Origin: Microvirga ossetica
GTDB taxonomy: Bacteria; Pseudomonadota; Alphaproteobacteria; Rhizobiales; Beijerinckiaceae
Direction of reading: 5' to 3'
NCBI RefSeq assembly: GCF_002741015.1
Contig: NZ_CP016616.1
Coordinates: 1,409,501 to 1,473,500, forward strand
DNA: 64,000 nucleotides
The translations under genes and the position numbers were made by a program. Numbering within the stretch: position 1 is the first letter of the stretch; each line of letters begins with the position of its first letter. Below, in pieces: positions 25,527 to 35,797 of the stretch. The notes under the pieces were generated by a model that was given only the letters and a program-made list of their open reading frames with translations, searched no databases and was not told the origin of the DNA.

Positions 25527-26804
25527 TCACACTCCCGTCGGCCGTCCCGCGATCACCGTCAACATCTGTCCATCGCCGAAGACGCGCTCGGCGGCCCTGC
25601 GGATATCGGCTTGGGTGACGGCGGCGACGAGGCCGTTGCGGCGGCCTATATAGTCTATGCCGAGACCCTCGAAGGCGATCTGCGCGAGCGTGTGGGCGAT
25701 CTTGGTCGATGTGTCGAAGCCCAGCGCATAGGAGCCGATGAGGTAATCCTTGGCCTTCTGCAGCTCTTCGTCGGACGGACCTTCGCTCGTCAGCTTCGCC
25801 ATCTCGTCGGCGATCACGTCGAGCGCCTCGACGACGCGCTCGTTCTTCGTCGCCGTATAGCCCCAGGTCATGGCGGCCGAGCGATAGCTCACCAGCGACG
25901 TGCCGACGCTGTAGGCGAGACCGCGCTTCTCGCGCACTTCCTGGAACAGGCGCGACGTGAAGGCGCCGCCGCCGAGGATGTGGTTGAGCACATAGGCCGG
26001 GATGAAGCTGGGATCGCGCCAGGCGAGGCCGTTCATGCCGAAGCGAATGACCGATTGCGGCACGTCGAGGTCGACCACGATGCGCGAACCGAGCTTCTGC
26101 AGCGTCGCGTGCTCGATGACGCTGAGAGGCTTCGCCTCCGGCAGGCCGCCGAACACCTTGTCGAGCAGGTTGGCGAGATTGTCGCTGCCGATGGCGCCGA
26201 CGACCGCGATCTTGACGCGACCGCGGGCGATGATCGCCCGATGCATGGCGACGAGATCGTCGCGCGTGATCGCCGCCACGCTCTCGGGCGTGCCCGACGT
26301 CGGACGGCCATAAGGATGGCCGGCGAAGCCTTCCTCGAAGAAGCGGCGCGTCGCCATGACGCCGGGATCGTTCTGCTGGTATTTCAGGCCCGCGATGGTC
26401 TGCGCGCGCACGCGCTCGATGGCATCCTGATCTAAGCGCGGCTCGGCGAGCGCAAGACGCAGCAGCTCGAAAGCCTCGTCCGCATGCTTCACAAGGGTCT
26501 TCAGCGAACCGCCGAGCGCATCGTTGCCAGCGTTGAAGGAGAGCTCGATGGCGCGCGCAGCGAGACGCTCCTGGAACGCATCGGAATCGTAGTCGCCCGC
26601 GCCTTCGTCGAGCAGGCGGGCGAGCATCTGCGCCACGCCCGGCTTGTCCTCGGGATCGTGCGCGGATCCGCCTTCGAAGATGAAGGAGACGGCGATCAGC
26701 GGCACCACGTCGGATTCGACGTGCCACGCCTCGACACCGCCCGGAGATGTCAGCGCCTTCACAATCGTGGGCGACGAAGACAGGGTTTCGACAGAAGCTG
26801 TCAT
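25527..26804 (-). CDS. M16 family peptidase, non-catalytic subunit
   Basis: 425 residues from ATG 26804, chosen because GAGG precedes it; sequence upstream of that in the same frame overlaps the neighbouring M16 gene and is not coding. It has the insulinase/pitrilysin two-domain fold, but the zinc site HxxEH is replaced: the aligned stretch is GVAQMLARLLDEGAGDYDS near residue 55. It retains the C-terminal substrate-binding end (RGLAYSVGTSLVSYR). It lies 26 bp downstream of an intact M16 peptidase, and such pairs usually form a heterodimer like the mitochondrial processing peptidase alpha/beta pair. Confidence 0.9.
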   Translation of the reverse strand: MTASVETLSSSPTIVKALTSPGGVEAWHVESDVVPLIAVSFIFEGGSAHDPEDKPGVAQMLARLLDEGAGDYDSDAFQERLAARAIELSFNAGNDALGGSLKTLVKHADEAFELLRLALAEPRLDQDAIERVRAQTIAGLKYQQNDPGVMATRRFFEEGFAGHPYGRPTSGTPESVAAITRDDLVAMHRAIIARGRVKIAVVGAIGSDNLANLLDKVFGGLPEAKPLSVIEHATLQKLGSRIVVDLDVPQSVIRFGMNGLAWRDPSFIPAYVLNHILGGGAFTSRLFQEVREKRGLAYSVGTSLVSYRSAAMTWGYTATKNERVVEALDVIADEMAKLTSEGPSDEELQKAKDYLIGSYALGFDTSTKIAHTLAQIAFEGLGIDYIGRRNGLVAAVTQADIRRAAERVFGDGQMLTVIAGRPTGV

Positions 26805-26830
26805 GGTGACCTCAGTTCTTGTGCAGGCGA

Positions 26831-28162
26831 TCAGGAAGCCGACTTCTGCAGATAGCCCGTCACGGAACGGCGGGGGGTGAGATAGCGCTCGGCCGCGGAG
26901 GCGAGATCGTCCTTCATGACGGTCTCGATCTCGATGGGCCAGCGGCGCACTTCCTCGATGGTCTCGCCGATGGCGAGCGCCGAGCCGTAGATGCGGGCGA
27001 GCGAGGATTGGCTGTCGGTGGAATAGATCGTCTCGGCGACGAGGCGCGTCTTGGCGCGCTCGATGGAATCCGCATCCAGCGCCTCGGCGGGTGCGGTCCT
27101 GAGCACCTGATCCACCGCCTCTTCCAGGGCCTGCAGCGAGACGCCCTCGGCCGGAACCGCATAGACGCAGAATCGCGTGTCTTCCATGGCGGATGACATG
27201 TACCAGGCGCCGGCATTCACCGCGATGCCGCGCTCCATGACGAGCTTGCGGTAGAGATAGGATGTCGGCCCGCCGCCGATCACCTCGGCGAGAAGCTCGA
27301 GCGAATAGCAATCGCGCTGCGAGGCCGTGCGGCAGGACGGCACGAGATAGAGCCGCTGCAGGGTCGGCTGCTCGACCTTGGGATCGGCCACCGTGATGTG
27401 ACGTGCCGCCACCGGCTCCGGCTCGCGCGGACGCTGGCGCACCGGGCGCTTGCCCTGCGGCGCGATGCGGCCGTAGGTGGCATCGGCGAGGCGGCGCACC
27501 TCATCCTCGGTCACGTCGCCGGCGACCACCAAAATGCCGTTCTCGGGCGTGTAGAAGCGACGGTAGTAGTCGAGCGCGTTGTCGCGATTCAATGTTTCGA
27601 TCTCGTGCATCCAGCCGATGATCGGAATGCCGTAAGGATGATGCACGAAGAGCGAAGCCGCCATCGCCTCCGAGAGCTGTGCCGACGGATCCGTCTCGAC
27701 GCGCATGCGGCGCTCTTCAAGCACCACATCGCGCTCGGGAGCGATGACGGCTTCCTCCAGCAGGAGGTTCGTCATGCGGTCGGCCTCGAACTCCATCATC
27801 GTCTTGAGATTCTCGCGCGCGACGCGCTGGAAATAGGCCGTGTAGTCGAACGAGGTGAAGGCGTTCTCCTGACCGCCGAGGCCCGAGACCACCTTCGAGA
27901 ACTCGCCTGCCGGGTGCTTCTCCGTGCCCTTGAACATCAGATGCTCGAGAAAATGCGCGATGCCCGATTGCCCGAGCGGATCGTCTGCCGAACCGTTGCG
28001 ATACCAGACCATGTGAGTGACGACGGGAACGCGGCGATCGGGAATGACGACGACGTCAAGACCGTTGTCGAGGGTGAAGGACGACAGGCTCGGACCGCTG
28101 CCCTCCGTTCGCCCGAAGGAGGCGGCGTCGGCGCGAAGTAGGGGCTTTGAAGCAGTGTCCAT
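26831..28162 (-). CDS. M16 family zinc metallopeptidase, catalytic subunit
   Basis: 443 residues. The inverted zinc motif is intact: His70-Phe-Leu-Glu73-His74 (IAHFLEHLMFKGT), with the distal zinc ligand Glu about 75 residues later (VVLEERRMRVE). NAFTSFDYTAYF near 100 is also typical. No clear signal peptide, so cytoplasmic or periplasmic location is undecided. Upstream partner of the catalytically dead M16 protein (26-bp gap); together they probably make a PepR/MPP-like processing or peptide-degrading complex. Confidence 0.93.
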   Translation of the reverse strand: MDTASKPLLRADAASFGRTEGSGPSLSSFTLDNGLDVVVIPDRRVPVVTHMVWYRNGSADDPLGQSGIAHFLEHLMFKGTEKHPAGEFSKVVSGLGGQENAFTSFDYTAYFQRVARENLKTMMEFEADRMTNLLLEEAVIAPERDVVLEERRMRVETDPSAQLSEAMAASLFVHHPYGIPIIGWMHEIETLNRDNALDYYRRFYTPENGILVVAGDVTEDEVRRLADATYGRIAPQGKRPVRQRPREPEPVAARHITVADPKVEQPTLQRLYLVPSCRTASQRDCYSLELLAEVIGGGPTSYLYRKLVMERGIAVNAGAWYMSSAMEDTRFCVYAVPAEGVSLQALEEAVDQVLRTAPAEALDADSIERAKTRLVAETIYSTDSQSSLARIYGSALAIGETIEEVRRWPIEIETVMKDDLASAAERYLTPRRSVTGYLQKSAS

Positions 28163-28323
28163 GACGTTTCAACCTTGGCGACAACAAATCATTTCGCAGG
28201 ATGGCTCCTACGGGGATAGTCAAATTAGGCGGCTAGGCAAGCGGAGCAGCGCATCTTTTCCGGTATGGGTAATCCGCGCAGACAGGCGGCCCAGGCTTGG
28301 CTTTTCACAGCCCCCATAACGTT

Positions 28324-28356
28324 TTCAGGCGAAGCGGGTGAACCCGTTCGCCTGAA
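28324..28356 (-). terminator. Hairpin after the exported 212-aa protein gene
   Basis: TTCAGGCGAA (28324-28333) pairs with TTCGCCTGAA (28347-28356) and the inner CGGGT with ACCCG, giving about 15 base pairs. It lies 22 bp past the stop of the minus-strand gene at 28378. The U-tract on the minus strand is poor, so termination is likely but not certain. Nothing else is recognisable in the rest of 28163-28377. Confidence 0.5.
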
Positions 28357-28377
28357 GGAATTGGGAAGAGACAAGGT

Positions 28378-29016
28378 CTACTGCCTGCTCTGTTGCTGGC
28401 GGAGATAGGCCGACGGGCTGTCGGGATCGCCCATCGGGGCCGGATCGGAGGAAGCCTTGAGGCGGCGCCCGCCCTGGGCCTTGAGCAGATCGCCCGGAGG
28501 GTCGCTGAGATAGCGGCGGTCGAGGCCGTTGCCCTGCAGCTCCGGCTTCTCATCCTTGGAAAAGGCGCGCAGCTCGTCGGGCGACATGCGGCTGATTTCG
28601 GCCTGACGGTCGACCTTGGTCGGGGCGGTCGTCACGATGTTGTTCGGGTTGCGGCCGGCACGCATTTCCTCGATGGAGAGGCGATGGCCTTCGGTATTCT
28701 TGTAGAGCTCGGAGCTGGTATAGGGCGTGCGGGCCTCTGCTGCGGCCTTGCGCCGGGCGGCCACGTCCGGATCCTTGGGCCAGTTGCCGTTGCGTGCCTC
28801 GGCGCCGCCGCCCGCGGCCGGAGCCGGCAGGTCCATCTTGGGCGGAAGGACGAGCGGAGCACGCTCATTGTAGGTGATGGGAGCCTTTTCCTTGGGAATG
28901 ATGCCGATGGCGCCGAGGATGCTCTTAACCGCTTCGCCTTCCTGCGCCGATGCGCCGGTGGCGGCGACCATAAGCGCCAAGGCCCCCGCATGGCCTATGA
29001 TTCTCATTCCCTTCAT
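28378..29016 (-). CDS. Exported proline-rich protein, lspA-linked, unknown function
   Basis: 212 residues from ATG 29016, preferred because GGTGGG precedes it; ATGs at 29028 and 29007 are alternatives. A type I signal peptide ends around ATGASAQEG (no lipobox cysteine). The mature part has ERAPLVLPPKMDLPAPA near residue 55, similar in style to DUF3035-type lspA neighbours, but I cannot confirm the family. It lies 87 bp downstream of lspA on the same strand and directly upstream (in genome order) of the M16 pair, so a cell-envelope role is plausible. Confidence 0.75.
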   Translation of the reverse strand: MKGMRIIGHAGALALMVAATGASAQEGEAVKSILGAIGIIPKEKAPITYNERAPLVLPPKMDLPAPAAGGGAEARNGNWPKDPDVAARRKAAAEARTPYTSSELYKNTEGHRLSIEEMRAGRNPNNIVTTAPTKVDRQAEISRMSPDELRAFSKDEKPELQGNGLDRRYLSDPPGDLLKAQGGRRLKASSDPAPMGDPDSPSAYLRQQQSRQ

Positions 29017-29103
29017 GGCACCCACCATTCGTTTCTCATTGTGGCCGGAAGGCCTGATCGCTCATTCTGGCGAACATATGGCAGCAGGCGCCATAAAATA
29101 TCG

Positions 29104-29700
29104 TTATTTTGCCCGCCGCCCTTCCAGGACGAAGGAGTCATAGAGCAAACCGACCACCCCCGCAACGATAGCGGCATCGGCCACATTGAAGACGTACCAG
29201 GACCAAGAGCCTATGTGGAACTGGATGAAATCGAACACGGCGCCATAGGCCAGCCGGTCGATCACATTGCCGACGGCCCCGCCCACGATCAGGCCGAGTG
29301 AGACCGCCAGAAGCTTGGCATTGGTGCGGCGGATCCAGACCGACAGGCCGATGGCGGCGAGGATCGAGATGACGATCAACCCCCAGCGCCCGAGCTCGGA
29401 ATTCTGCTGGAACAGGCCATAGGAAATGCCCCGGTTCCAGACCACGATGAGGTTGATGAAGGGGGCGAACTCCACCGGCTCCTTCACCGGCAGGTCGTAG
29501 ACGAACAACGTGTAGAGCTTCGTGACCTGATCGAGGACGAGGGTGATCAAGGCCGTGGAGAAGCCCAGGATCGCAGCCATGGAGAAGCCCTTCGCGGCAG
29601 GACGTGCCCTGCCCCTCGCGCCGCGCGGCCGGCTCGCGGCACGCGGGCGCTGCGCCGCTGCATCGGTCAGCGGTGCGCCGGTTTCGTCTGGCTTGCTCAT
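29104..29700 (-). CDS. lspA: Lipoprotein signal peptidase
   Basis: Aspartic protease of the inner membrane that cleaves prolipoproteins (signal peptidase II). 198 residues from ATG 29700, which overlaps the ileS stop (ATGA), so translation is coupled. There is an N-terminal Arg/Ala-rich extension of about 40 residues before the first membrane segment ([21 protein letters not shown]), longer than usual. Four membrane segments follow, with the catalytic aspartates in [16 protein letters not shown] near 147 and [10 protein letters not shown] near 171. Confidence 0.93.
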   Translation of the reverse strand: MSKPDETGAPLTDAAAQRPRAASRPRGARGRARPAAKGFSMAAILGFSTALITLVLDQVTKLYTLFVYDLPVKEPVEFAPFINLIVVWNRGISYGLFQQNSELGRWGLIVISILAAIGLSVWIRRTNAKLLAVSLGLIVGGAVGNVIDRLAYGAVFDFIQFHIGSWSWYVFNVADAAIVAGVVGLLYDSFVLEGRRAK

Positions 29701-32645
29701 TCGGCGGCCGCCCTGAGCTGATCCCATTCGCGCAGCGCCGCCGCGTCGCGGGGCGTCACGTCCGGGTAGTCGGGGTCGGCGCCGACATCAGGCGTCACCT
29801 TCCAGGAGCGAGCGCATTTACGCCCCGTCGCCAGAGCTGGCACGACCGCCACGCCCTTCACATCGTCGAGACGGAAGGCATCGGCCGGGCCCTCGCCCTG
29901 CACCACCCGGATGCCGGAGGTGATGCAGATCTCGGCGAGGTCGAGACCGTCGACGGCCTTGAACAGGCTCTCGTCGGCGATGTGCACCACAGGCGCGGCC
30001 TCCAGGCTCGCACCGATGCGCTTTTGCGCACGCTCGATCTCGAGCGCGCCGGTGACGACACGGCGCACGCGGCGCACCTTCGCCCAGCGCTCGGCCAGCG
30101 CCGCGTCGCGCCATTCCGACGGCACTTGCGGGAAGGTTTCGAGGTGCACGGACTCGGCCTCCGGATAGCGCGCGAGCCAGGCTTCCTCCGCCGTGAAGGC
30201 GAGGATCGGAGCGATCCAAGTCGCCACACAGCGGAAGACCTGATCGATCACGGTGAGCGCGCTCTTGCGCACCTTGCCCGAGATCGGGTCGCAATAGAGC
30301 GCGTCCTTGCGGATGTCGAAATAGAAGGCCGACAGGTCCGTGGTCATGAACGAGTTCAGAAGCGCGATCACCCGCTTGTAGTCGAAGGTGCTGTAAGCCT
30401 CGCGCATCTCGCCGTCGAGCTCGGCGAGGCGATGGAGAACGAAGCGCTCGAGCTCCGGCATCTCGCTCACCGCAACCTTGTCGACTTCGCGGAAATGCGC
30501 GAGCGAGCCCAGCATCCAGCGGATCGTGTTGCGTAGCTTGCGATAGGTCTCGACGAAGGTCTTCAGAATTTCCGGGCCGATGCGCAGATCGTCGGAGTAG
30601 TCGGAGGCCGCCACCCACAGGCGCAGGATGTCGGCGCCGGAATCCTGGATCACCTTCTGCGGCGCGACCACGTTGCCGAGCGACTTCGACATCTTCTGGC
30701 CCTTCTCGTCGAGGACGAAGCCGTGGGTCAGGACGATGTCGTAAGGCGCGCGGCCGCGTGTGCCGCAGCTCTCGAGCAGCGACGAGTGGAACCAGCCGCG
30801 ATGCTGGTCCGAGCCCTCGAGGTACATGACCTGATCAGGCCCACCATCCACCTTGCGCTTCACCTTCAGGTCCTCGCGCTTCTCGAGCGCGAAGGCGTGA
30901 GTGCAGCCGGAATCGAACCACACGTCGAGGATGTCGTTGATCTTGTCGAAATCGTTCAGGTCGTAGCCGCTGGCCTTCAGGAAACGCGATCCGTCATCCG
31001 CATACCATGCATCCGCGCCCTCCTTCTCGAAGGCGTCGGCGATGGCGTCGTTGACGCGTTCGTCCTTGAGGATCTCGTTGGTGCCCTTCTTCACGAAGAC
31101 GGCGATCGGCACGCCCCAGGCGCGCTGGCGCGAGACCACCCAGTCGGGGCGGTTCTCGATCATGCCGGTGATGCGGTTCTCACCGGTCTCCGGCACCCAC
31201 TCGACGGTCTTGATGCCATGGAGCGCGCGCTGACGGAGGGTGTCACCCTTGTCGTCGAGCGGCTTGTCCATGGAGATGAACCATTGCGGCGTGTTGCGGA
31301 AGATCAGCGGACCCTTCGAGCGCCACGAATGCGGATATTGGTGCTTCAGGCGCCCGCGCGCGATGAGCGCGCCGACCTCGACGAGCTTCCTGATCACCGC
31401 CTCGTTGGCGCCCGCATCCTTGCCCTTGTCGTCATAGATGCGCTCGCCCGCGAAGAACGGCACGTCGGGGAAATACGATGAGTCAGGCGAGACCGTATGC
31501 GGCACCTCTTTGGTGCCGCAGGCGGCGAACACGTCGCGGTGCTTCACGTAGGTGTTGTAGTCGTCCGCGCCATGGCCGGGAGCGGTGTGCACGAAGCCCG
31601 TGCCCGCATCGTCGGTCACGTAATCGGCGGGCAGCACCGGCACGCCGAAATCCCAATAGCCGTTGGCGCCCTCGAGCCCGCGGAACGGATGCGCGCAGCG
31701 CTCGAGCATCACCGGCAGCACGTCCTTCACGCGCTCGTACTCGGCGACGCGCGCCGCCGCGAACACGTCGGCCGCGAGCTTGTCGGCAAGAACGAACCGG
31801 TCGCCCACCTTGGCCCAGTTGTCTTCGGCGGCCTCCGTAACCTCATAGAGGCCGTAGGCGATGTTTTCGCCATAGGCGATGGCGCGGTTGGCCGGGATCG
31901 TCCAAGGCGTCGTCGTCCAGATGACCACCGACGCGCCGTCGAGATCGCCGTCCAGCGTGTTGGTGATCTTGAACTTCACCCAGATCGTGGGCGAGGTCTT
32001 CTCGTGATATTCGACCTCCGCTTCGGCGAGCGCGGTCTTCTCGACCGACGACCACATGACCGGCTTCGAGCCGCGATAGAGCTGGTCGCTCACGGCGAAC
32101 TTCATGATCTCGCGGGCGATCTGCGCTTCCGCGTCGTAGGACATGGTCTGGTACGGGTTCGTCCAGTCGCCCTCGACGCCGAGGCGCTTGAACTCCTCGC
32201 GCTGCACGTCGATCCACTTCTCGGCGAAGGCGCGGCACTCGCGGCGGAACTCGACGATGTTCACATCGTCCTTGTTCTTGCCCTTGGCGCGATATTCCTC
32301 CTCGATCTTCCACTCGATCGGCAGGCCGTGGCAGTCCCAGCCCGGCACGTAGTTGGAATCGAAGCCGAGCATGCCCTGCGAGCGGACGACCATGTCCTTC
32401 AGGATTTTGTTGAGCGCATGGCCGATATGGATGTTGCCGTTGGCATAGGGAGGGCCGTCGTGCAGCACGAAGCGCGGACGGCCCTTCTGGACCTCGCGCA
32501 GGCGTTCGTAGAGTTGGTTCTCGTTCCAGCGCTGCAGGAGCTGCGGCTCGCGCTGCGGCAGGCCGGCCCGCATGGGGAACTCGGTCTGGGGTAGGAACAG
32601 GGTTTCGGAATAGTCGCGGGCGGCGCTCTCAAGCTTATCGGTCAT
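29697..32645 (-). CDS. ileS: Isoleucyl-tRNA synthetase
   Basis: 982 residues from ATG 32645 ([19 protein letters not shown]). Class I synthetase: the HIGH motif is [11 protein letters not shown] near residue 66, and the KMSKS loop is [10 protein letters not shown] near 650. The CP1 editing domain lies between them ([20 protein letters not shown] near 240). The C-terminal anticodon-binding part ends with GRKCARSWK; only one cysteine is seen there, so the zinc finger of E. coli IleS appears incomplete. Overlaps lspA by 4 bp. Confidence 0.96.
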   Translation of the reverse strand: MTDKLESAARDYSETLFLPQTEFPMRAGLPQREPQLLQRWNENQLYERLREVQKGRPRFVLHDGPPYANGNIHIGHALNKILKDMVVRSQGMLGFDSNYVPGWDCHGLPIEWKIEEEYRAKGKNKDDVNIVEFRRECRAFAEKWIDVQREEFKRLGVEGDWTNPYQTMSYDAEAQIAREIMKFAVSDQLYRGSKPVMWSSVEKTALAEAEVEYHEKTSPTIWVKFKITNTLDGDLDGASVVIWTTTPWTIPANRAIAYGENIAYGLYEVTEAAEDNWAKVGDRFVLADKLAADVFAAARVAEYERVKDVLPVMLERCAHPFRGLEGANGYWDFGVPVLPADYVTDDAGTGFVHTAPGHGADDYNTYVKHRDVFAACGTKEVPHTVSPDSSYFPDVPFFAGERIYDDKGKDAGANEAVIRKLVEVGALIARGRLKHQYPHSWRSKGPLIFRNTPQWFISMDKPLDDKGDTLRQRALHGIKTVEWVPETGENRITGMIENRPDWVVSRQRAWGVPIAVFVKKGTNEILKDERVNDAIADAFEKEGADAWYADDGSRFLKASGYDLNDFDKINDILDVWFDSGCTHAFALEKREDLKVKRKVDGGPDQVMYLEGSDQHRGWFHSSLLESCGTRGRAPYDIVLTHGFVLDEKGQKMSKSLGNVVAPQKVIQDSGADILRLWVAASDYSDDLRIGPEILKTFVETYRKLRNTIRWMLGSLAHFREVDKVAVSEMPELERFVLHRLAELDGEMREAYSTFDYKRVIALLNSFMTTDLSAFYFDIRKDALYCDPISGKVRKSALTVIDQVFRCVATWIAPILAFTAEEAWLARYPEAESVHLETFPQVPSEWRDAALAERWAKVRRVRRVVTGALEIERAQKRIGASLEAAPVVHIADESLFKAVDGLDLAEICITSGIRVVQGEGPADAFRLDDVKGVAVVPALATGRKCARSWKVTPDVGADPDYPDVTPRDAAALREWDQLRAAAE

Positions 32646-32954
32646 CACGGTCAATCGGTCTTGTGTGGCCCGCAAGTCAGGCGGGCGCATCGGCTTCTGT
32701 CAGGGGCGAACGGCTAGGATCCCGGACCTTCGCAGGTCATGCGAAAGCCGGGCCGATAATTCGCGCAGCGCCTATGCGGGCCGCCGGCAGATCCTGAGAA
32801 ACCATGGGCATGAGGAGCCTTTTAGCAGCGCATGGCCGGATAATAAAGCACAGACGCGAGAGAGTTTTGCGGGCCCGGGACCTCTGCGGCCCGGCGGAAC
32901 CATTGCCGGGATCAGGCTTTGCCCGGATGCCCGAACAGGGCGCGACCTTTCACC
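32646..32954. other. 309-bp gap between divergent ileS and catalase-like gene
   Basis: No gene or known RNA recognised. It holds GC-rich self-complementary pieces (GGGCCCGGGACC...GCGGCCCGG around 32870-32900) and presumably both promoters. I see no T-box features for ileS. Confidence 0.5.
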
Positions 32955-34079
32955 ATGGAGCCCCCCTTGTCCGAAGCCGATCGCCTGCCGCCCCCCTCGC
33001 CCGTCCGCTACGATCCCTCGGTCGAGACGCTCCATCCGCAGGAGGCGGAGATCGGGGCGAGCATCCTCGATTCCATGCGCAAGGTCCGGGAGAAGACGTT
33101 TGAGGATTACGGCCACGCCGTGCGCAGCGTCCACGCCAAGAGCCACGGCGTTCTCAAAGGCAAGCTCCATGTCCCCCCTGGCCTGCCGCCGGTTCTGGCC
33201 CAGGGGCTCTTCGCGAGGCCAGGCACGTATCCGGTCGTCATGAGGCTCTCCACGACGCCCGGCGACATTCTCGACGACAGCATTTCCACCCCGCGCGGCG
33301 TGTCGATCAAGGTCTCCGACGTCGAAGGTGAGCGCCTGCCCGGCTCGGAGGGCGCCACGACCCAGGATTTCGTGCTGGTGAACGGGCCTGCCTTCCAGTC
33401 GAGCCCCAAAACCTTCGCGCAGAACCTGAAGCTTCTCGAAAAGACCACCGACCGGCTCGATCGCACCAAGAAGGTCGTCTCGACGGTCTCCCGCGGCCTG
33501 GAGAGCCTGATAGAGGCCTTCGGCGGAGAGAGCGCGAAGCTGAAGGCGCTGGGCGGGCACCCGGAAACGCATATCCTTGGCGAGACCTTCTTTTCCCAGG
33601 CTCCCATCCGCTATGGCGATTACATCGCGAAGGTCTCGGTCGCTCCGGTGAGCTTGGAGTTGAAGGAGCTCAAGGACGCGCCCCTCGACCTGAAGGGCAA
33701 GCCCGACGGCATCCGCGAGGCGGTGGTCGATTTCTTTCACCGGCACGGGGGCGAATGGGAGATCCGGGTCCAGCTCTGCACCGATCTCGAAACCATGCCG
33801 GTAGAGGATGCCTCCGTCTTGTGGCCTGAGGAGGAGAGTCCCTATATTTCCGTGGGTCGCATCACGATTGCGCCTCAGGAGGCATGGAGCGAGGACAAAG
33901 TTGCCGCCATCGACGAAGGCCTGTCCTTCAGTCCCTGGCATGGCCTTGCCGCGCATCGACCCCTGGGCGTGATCATGCGTCTGCGCCGGAAGGCTTACGA
34001 GGCTTCCGCCGCGTTCAGAGCGGCCCATAACGGGCACGTGATCGAGGAGCCGAAGACGCTGGATGCGATTCCGGTGTAG
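32955..34079 (+). CDS. Catalase-like heme protein (short catalase family)
   Basis: 374 residues from ATG 32955. The catalase core is recognisable: distal-His region RSVHAKSHGVLKG near residue 61, VVMRLSTTPGD near 95, STPRGVSIKVSDVEG near 115, then TTQDFVLVNGPAFQSS near 137 with the conserved Asn, and HRPLGVIMRLRRKAYE near 340. It is shorter than a true catalase (~480 or more) and I do not see the usual proximal heme Tyr motif (RxxxY), so activity may be peroxidase-like or lost. Followed 30 bp later by msrB, which suggests an oxidative-stress unit. No signal peptide. Confidence 0.82.
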   Translation: MEPPLSEADRLPPPSPVRYDPSVETLHPQEAEIGASILDSMRKVREKTFEDYGHAVRSVHAKSHGVLKGKLHVPPGLPPVLAQGLFARPGTYPVVMRLSTTPGDILDDSISTPRGVSIKVSDVEGERLPGSEGATTQDFVLVNGPAFQSSPKTFAQNLKLLEKTTDRLDRTKKVVSTVSRGLESLIEAFGGESAKLKALGGHPETHILGETFFSQAPIRYGDYIAKVSVAPVSLELKELKDAPLDLKGKPDGIREAVVDFFHRHGGEWEIRVQLCTDLETMPVEDASVLWPEEESPYISVGRITIAPQEAWSEDKVAAIDEGLSFSPWHGLAAHRPLGVIMRLRRKAYEASAAFRAAHNGHVIEEPKTLDAIPV

Positions 34080-34109
34080 AGGTTCCTCAAACATTTAAGA
34101 GGAAGACCC

Positions 34110-34613
34110 ATGGCCCCCTCCCCCGTGGACGACAAGCGGCGCTCGAAAGCCGGTTTCGACCTCAACCCGCCAAGCCCCGAGCAACTGCACGCCCTCGTCG
34201 CCAATCTCGACGACGAGGAGCGCCGCGTACTGCTCGAGCACGGCACGGAGCGGCCGTTCTGCGGCATCTTCAACGAGGCCAAGGAGAAGGGCACCTATTG
34301 CTGCCGCCTCTGCGGGCTGCCCCTGTTCAATGCGGGCACCAAGTTCGAGTCCGGCACCGGCTGGCCGAGCTTCTTCGACCCCATCGACCGCGATCATATC
34401 GCCTTCGTGCGCGACACCAGCTACGGCATGGTGCGCATTGAGATCCGCTGCGCCCGCTGCGATGGCCATCTCGGCCATGTGTTCAACGACGGCCCGCCCC
34501 CGACCGGCGAGCGCTACTGCATGAACTCCGTCTCCCTGCGCTTCGTCGCCGAGGGCGATCCGCTGCCGGACGAGTTGGGACGAGGGGCGCCGGAGGGTGA
34601 AGCGGTAGGCTGA
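34110..34613 (+). CDS. msrB: Peptide methionine (R)-S-oxide reductase
   Basis: Repairs methionine-R-sulfoxide in proteins. 167 residues. Two zinc CxxC motifs ([10 protein letters not shown] near 67 and [17 protein letters not shown] near 112) and the catalytic cysteine in [13 protein letters not shown] near 133 are present. [10 protein letters not shown] near 87 is also diagnostic. There is an N-terminal extension of about 30 residues. AGAGG precedes the ATG by 8 nt. Lies between the catalase-like gene and the DUF3095 gene with short gaps, so probably co-transcribed. Confidence 0.95.
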   Translation: MAPSPVDDKRRSKAGFDLNPPSPEQLHALVANLDDEERRVLLEHGTERPFCGIFNEAKEKGTYCCRLCGLPLFNAGTKFESGTGWPSFFDPIDRDHIAFVRDTSYGMVRIEIRCARCDGHLGHVFNDGPPPTGERYCMNSVSLRFVAEGDPLPDELGRGAPEGEAVG

Positions 34614-34622
34614 AGCCGCACC

Positions 34623-35792
34623 ATGGACGCCAAGAGACCCGAGACGGGCAGCAGGGAGGAAGCGGACTTTTACGACCGCCTGCCCGTCTTCGATCATTTT
34701 TCCCAGCTGACCGATCCCGAGCTCTACATGCCCGCTCCGGACGATTGGGTGCTGGGCTTGAGCGACATCGTGCGCTCGACCGCCGCCATCGCCGAAGGGC
34801 GTTATAAGGAGGTCAACACGGCGGCGGCCTCCGTCATCGCGGCCGTTTCCAACACGCTCGGCACGAGCGAGTTTCCCTTCGTGTTCGGCGGGGATGGGGC
34901 GAGCTTCGCCCTGCCGGCCTCGCAATCCGATGTGGCGCGGGAGGTCCTCGCGGCGGTAGCGGCCTGGGTGCGGGACTCGTTCGACTTCGAGCTGCGCGTT
35001 GCGCTCATTCCGGTCTCCGAGATCCGGGCGCAGGGCCACGATGTGCGCATCGCCCGCTTCGCCGCCTCGCCGGACGTGTCCTACGCCATGTTCTCCGGCG
35101 GCGGCCTCGCCTATGCAGAGCGGCGGATGAAGGAAGGCGCCTTCGCCATCCCGCCGGCGCCGCCGGGGACCCTGCCCGACCTCTCCGGCCTCACCTGCCG
35201 CTTCGACGAAATCACGCCGCAGCGAGGGGTCATTCTGTCCCTGATCATCCTGCCCAACGCCGAAGCCAACTCAGAGGCCTTCAACGCCCTCGTCAACCAG
35301 GTTCTGGCCCTGGCTGAAGGTCATGAAGCCGGGCGCCCCGTCCCTGATGACGGGCCGCCCGTGCCCTCGCCGTTCAAGGGCTTCGCCATCGAGGCCAAGA
35401 CCGTCCGGAAGAACGGGCCGGGTCTCGGTAGGCTCGCGGAGATGGCGTTCATGCGCGTCGTCGCCTTCCTGGTCTTCCGGTTCGGCCTGACGGTCGGCCG
35501 GTTCGATCCGGCCCGCTACCGGCACCAGCTCGTCCAGAACACCGACTTCCGCAAATTCGACGATGGCCTGCGCATGACGCTCGACTGCACTCCCGCCCTC
35601 GCCGACCGGCTGGAGGCGCTGGTGCAGGACGCTGAGCAGAAAGGGATCGCGCGCTCCGGACTGCACCGGCAGGACGCCGCCCTCATGACCTGCTTCGTGC
35701 CCTCGCCCACCCGGGCCGACCACATCCATTTCGTCGACGGCGCCATGGGCGGCTACGCCATGGCCGCACGGGCGCTGAAGCCGGTGGCGTGA
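34623..35792 (+). CDS. DUF3095 family protein with cyclase-like motifs
   Basis: 389 residues, 9 bp after msrB. It matches the DUF3095 family: ADFYDRLPVFDHFSQLTDP at the start and DWVLGLSDIVRSTAAIAEGR near 42. LSDIVRST (Asp48) and FVFGGDGASFALP (Asp91) are placed like the two metal-binding aspartates of class III nucleotide cyclases, so a cyclase-related fold is likely, but a substrate is unknown. The C-terminal half (FRKFDDGLRMTLDCTP and ALMTCFVPSPTRADHIHFVDGA) is family specific. No membrane segment. Confidence 0.82.
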   Translation: MDAKRPETGSREEADFYDRLPVFDHFSQLTDPELYMPAPDDWVLGLSDIVRSTAAIAEGRYKEVNTAAASVIAAVSNTLGTSEFPFVFGGDGASFALPASQSDVAREVLAAVAAWVRDSFDFELRVALIPVSEIRAQGHDVRIARFAASPDVSYAMFSGGGLAYAERRMKEGAFAIPPAPPGTLPDLSGLTCRFDEITPQRGVILSLIILPNAEANSEAFNALVNQVLALAEGHEAGRPVPDDGPPVPSPFKGFAIEAKTVRKNGPGLGRLAEMAFMRVVAFLVFRFGLTVGRFDPARYRHQLVQNTDFRKFDDGLRMTLDCTPALADRLEALVQDAEQKGIARSGLHRQDAALMTCFVPSPTRADHIHFVDGAMGGYAMAARALKPVA

Positions 35793-35797
35793 AAAGG

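Noticed and set aside
26805..27311. N-terminal extension of the second M16 protein
   Set aside because: It lies inside the first M16 gene and has no family similarity; ATG 26804 has an SD.
32646..32954. T-box or other leader for ileS
   Set aside because: No T-box bulge or AG-rich elements found; T-boxes are not expected in alphaproteobacteria.
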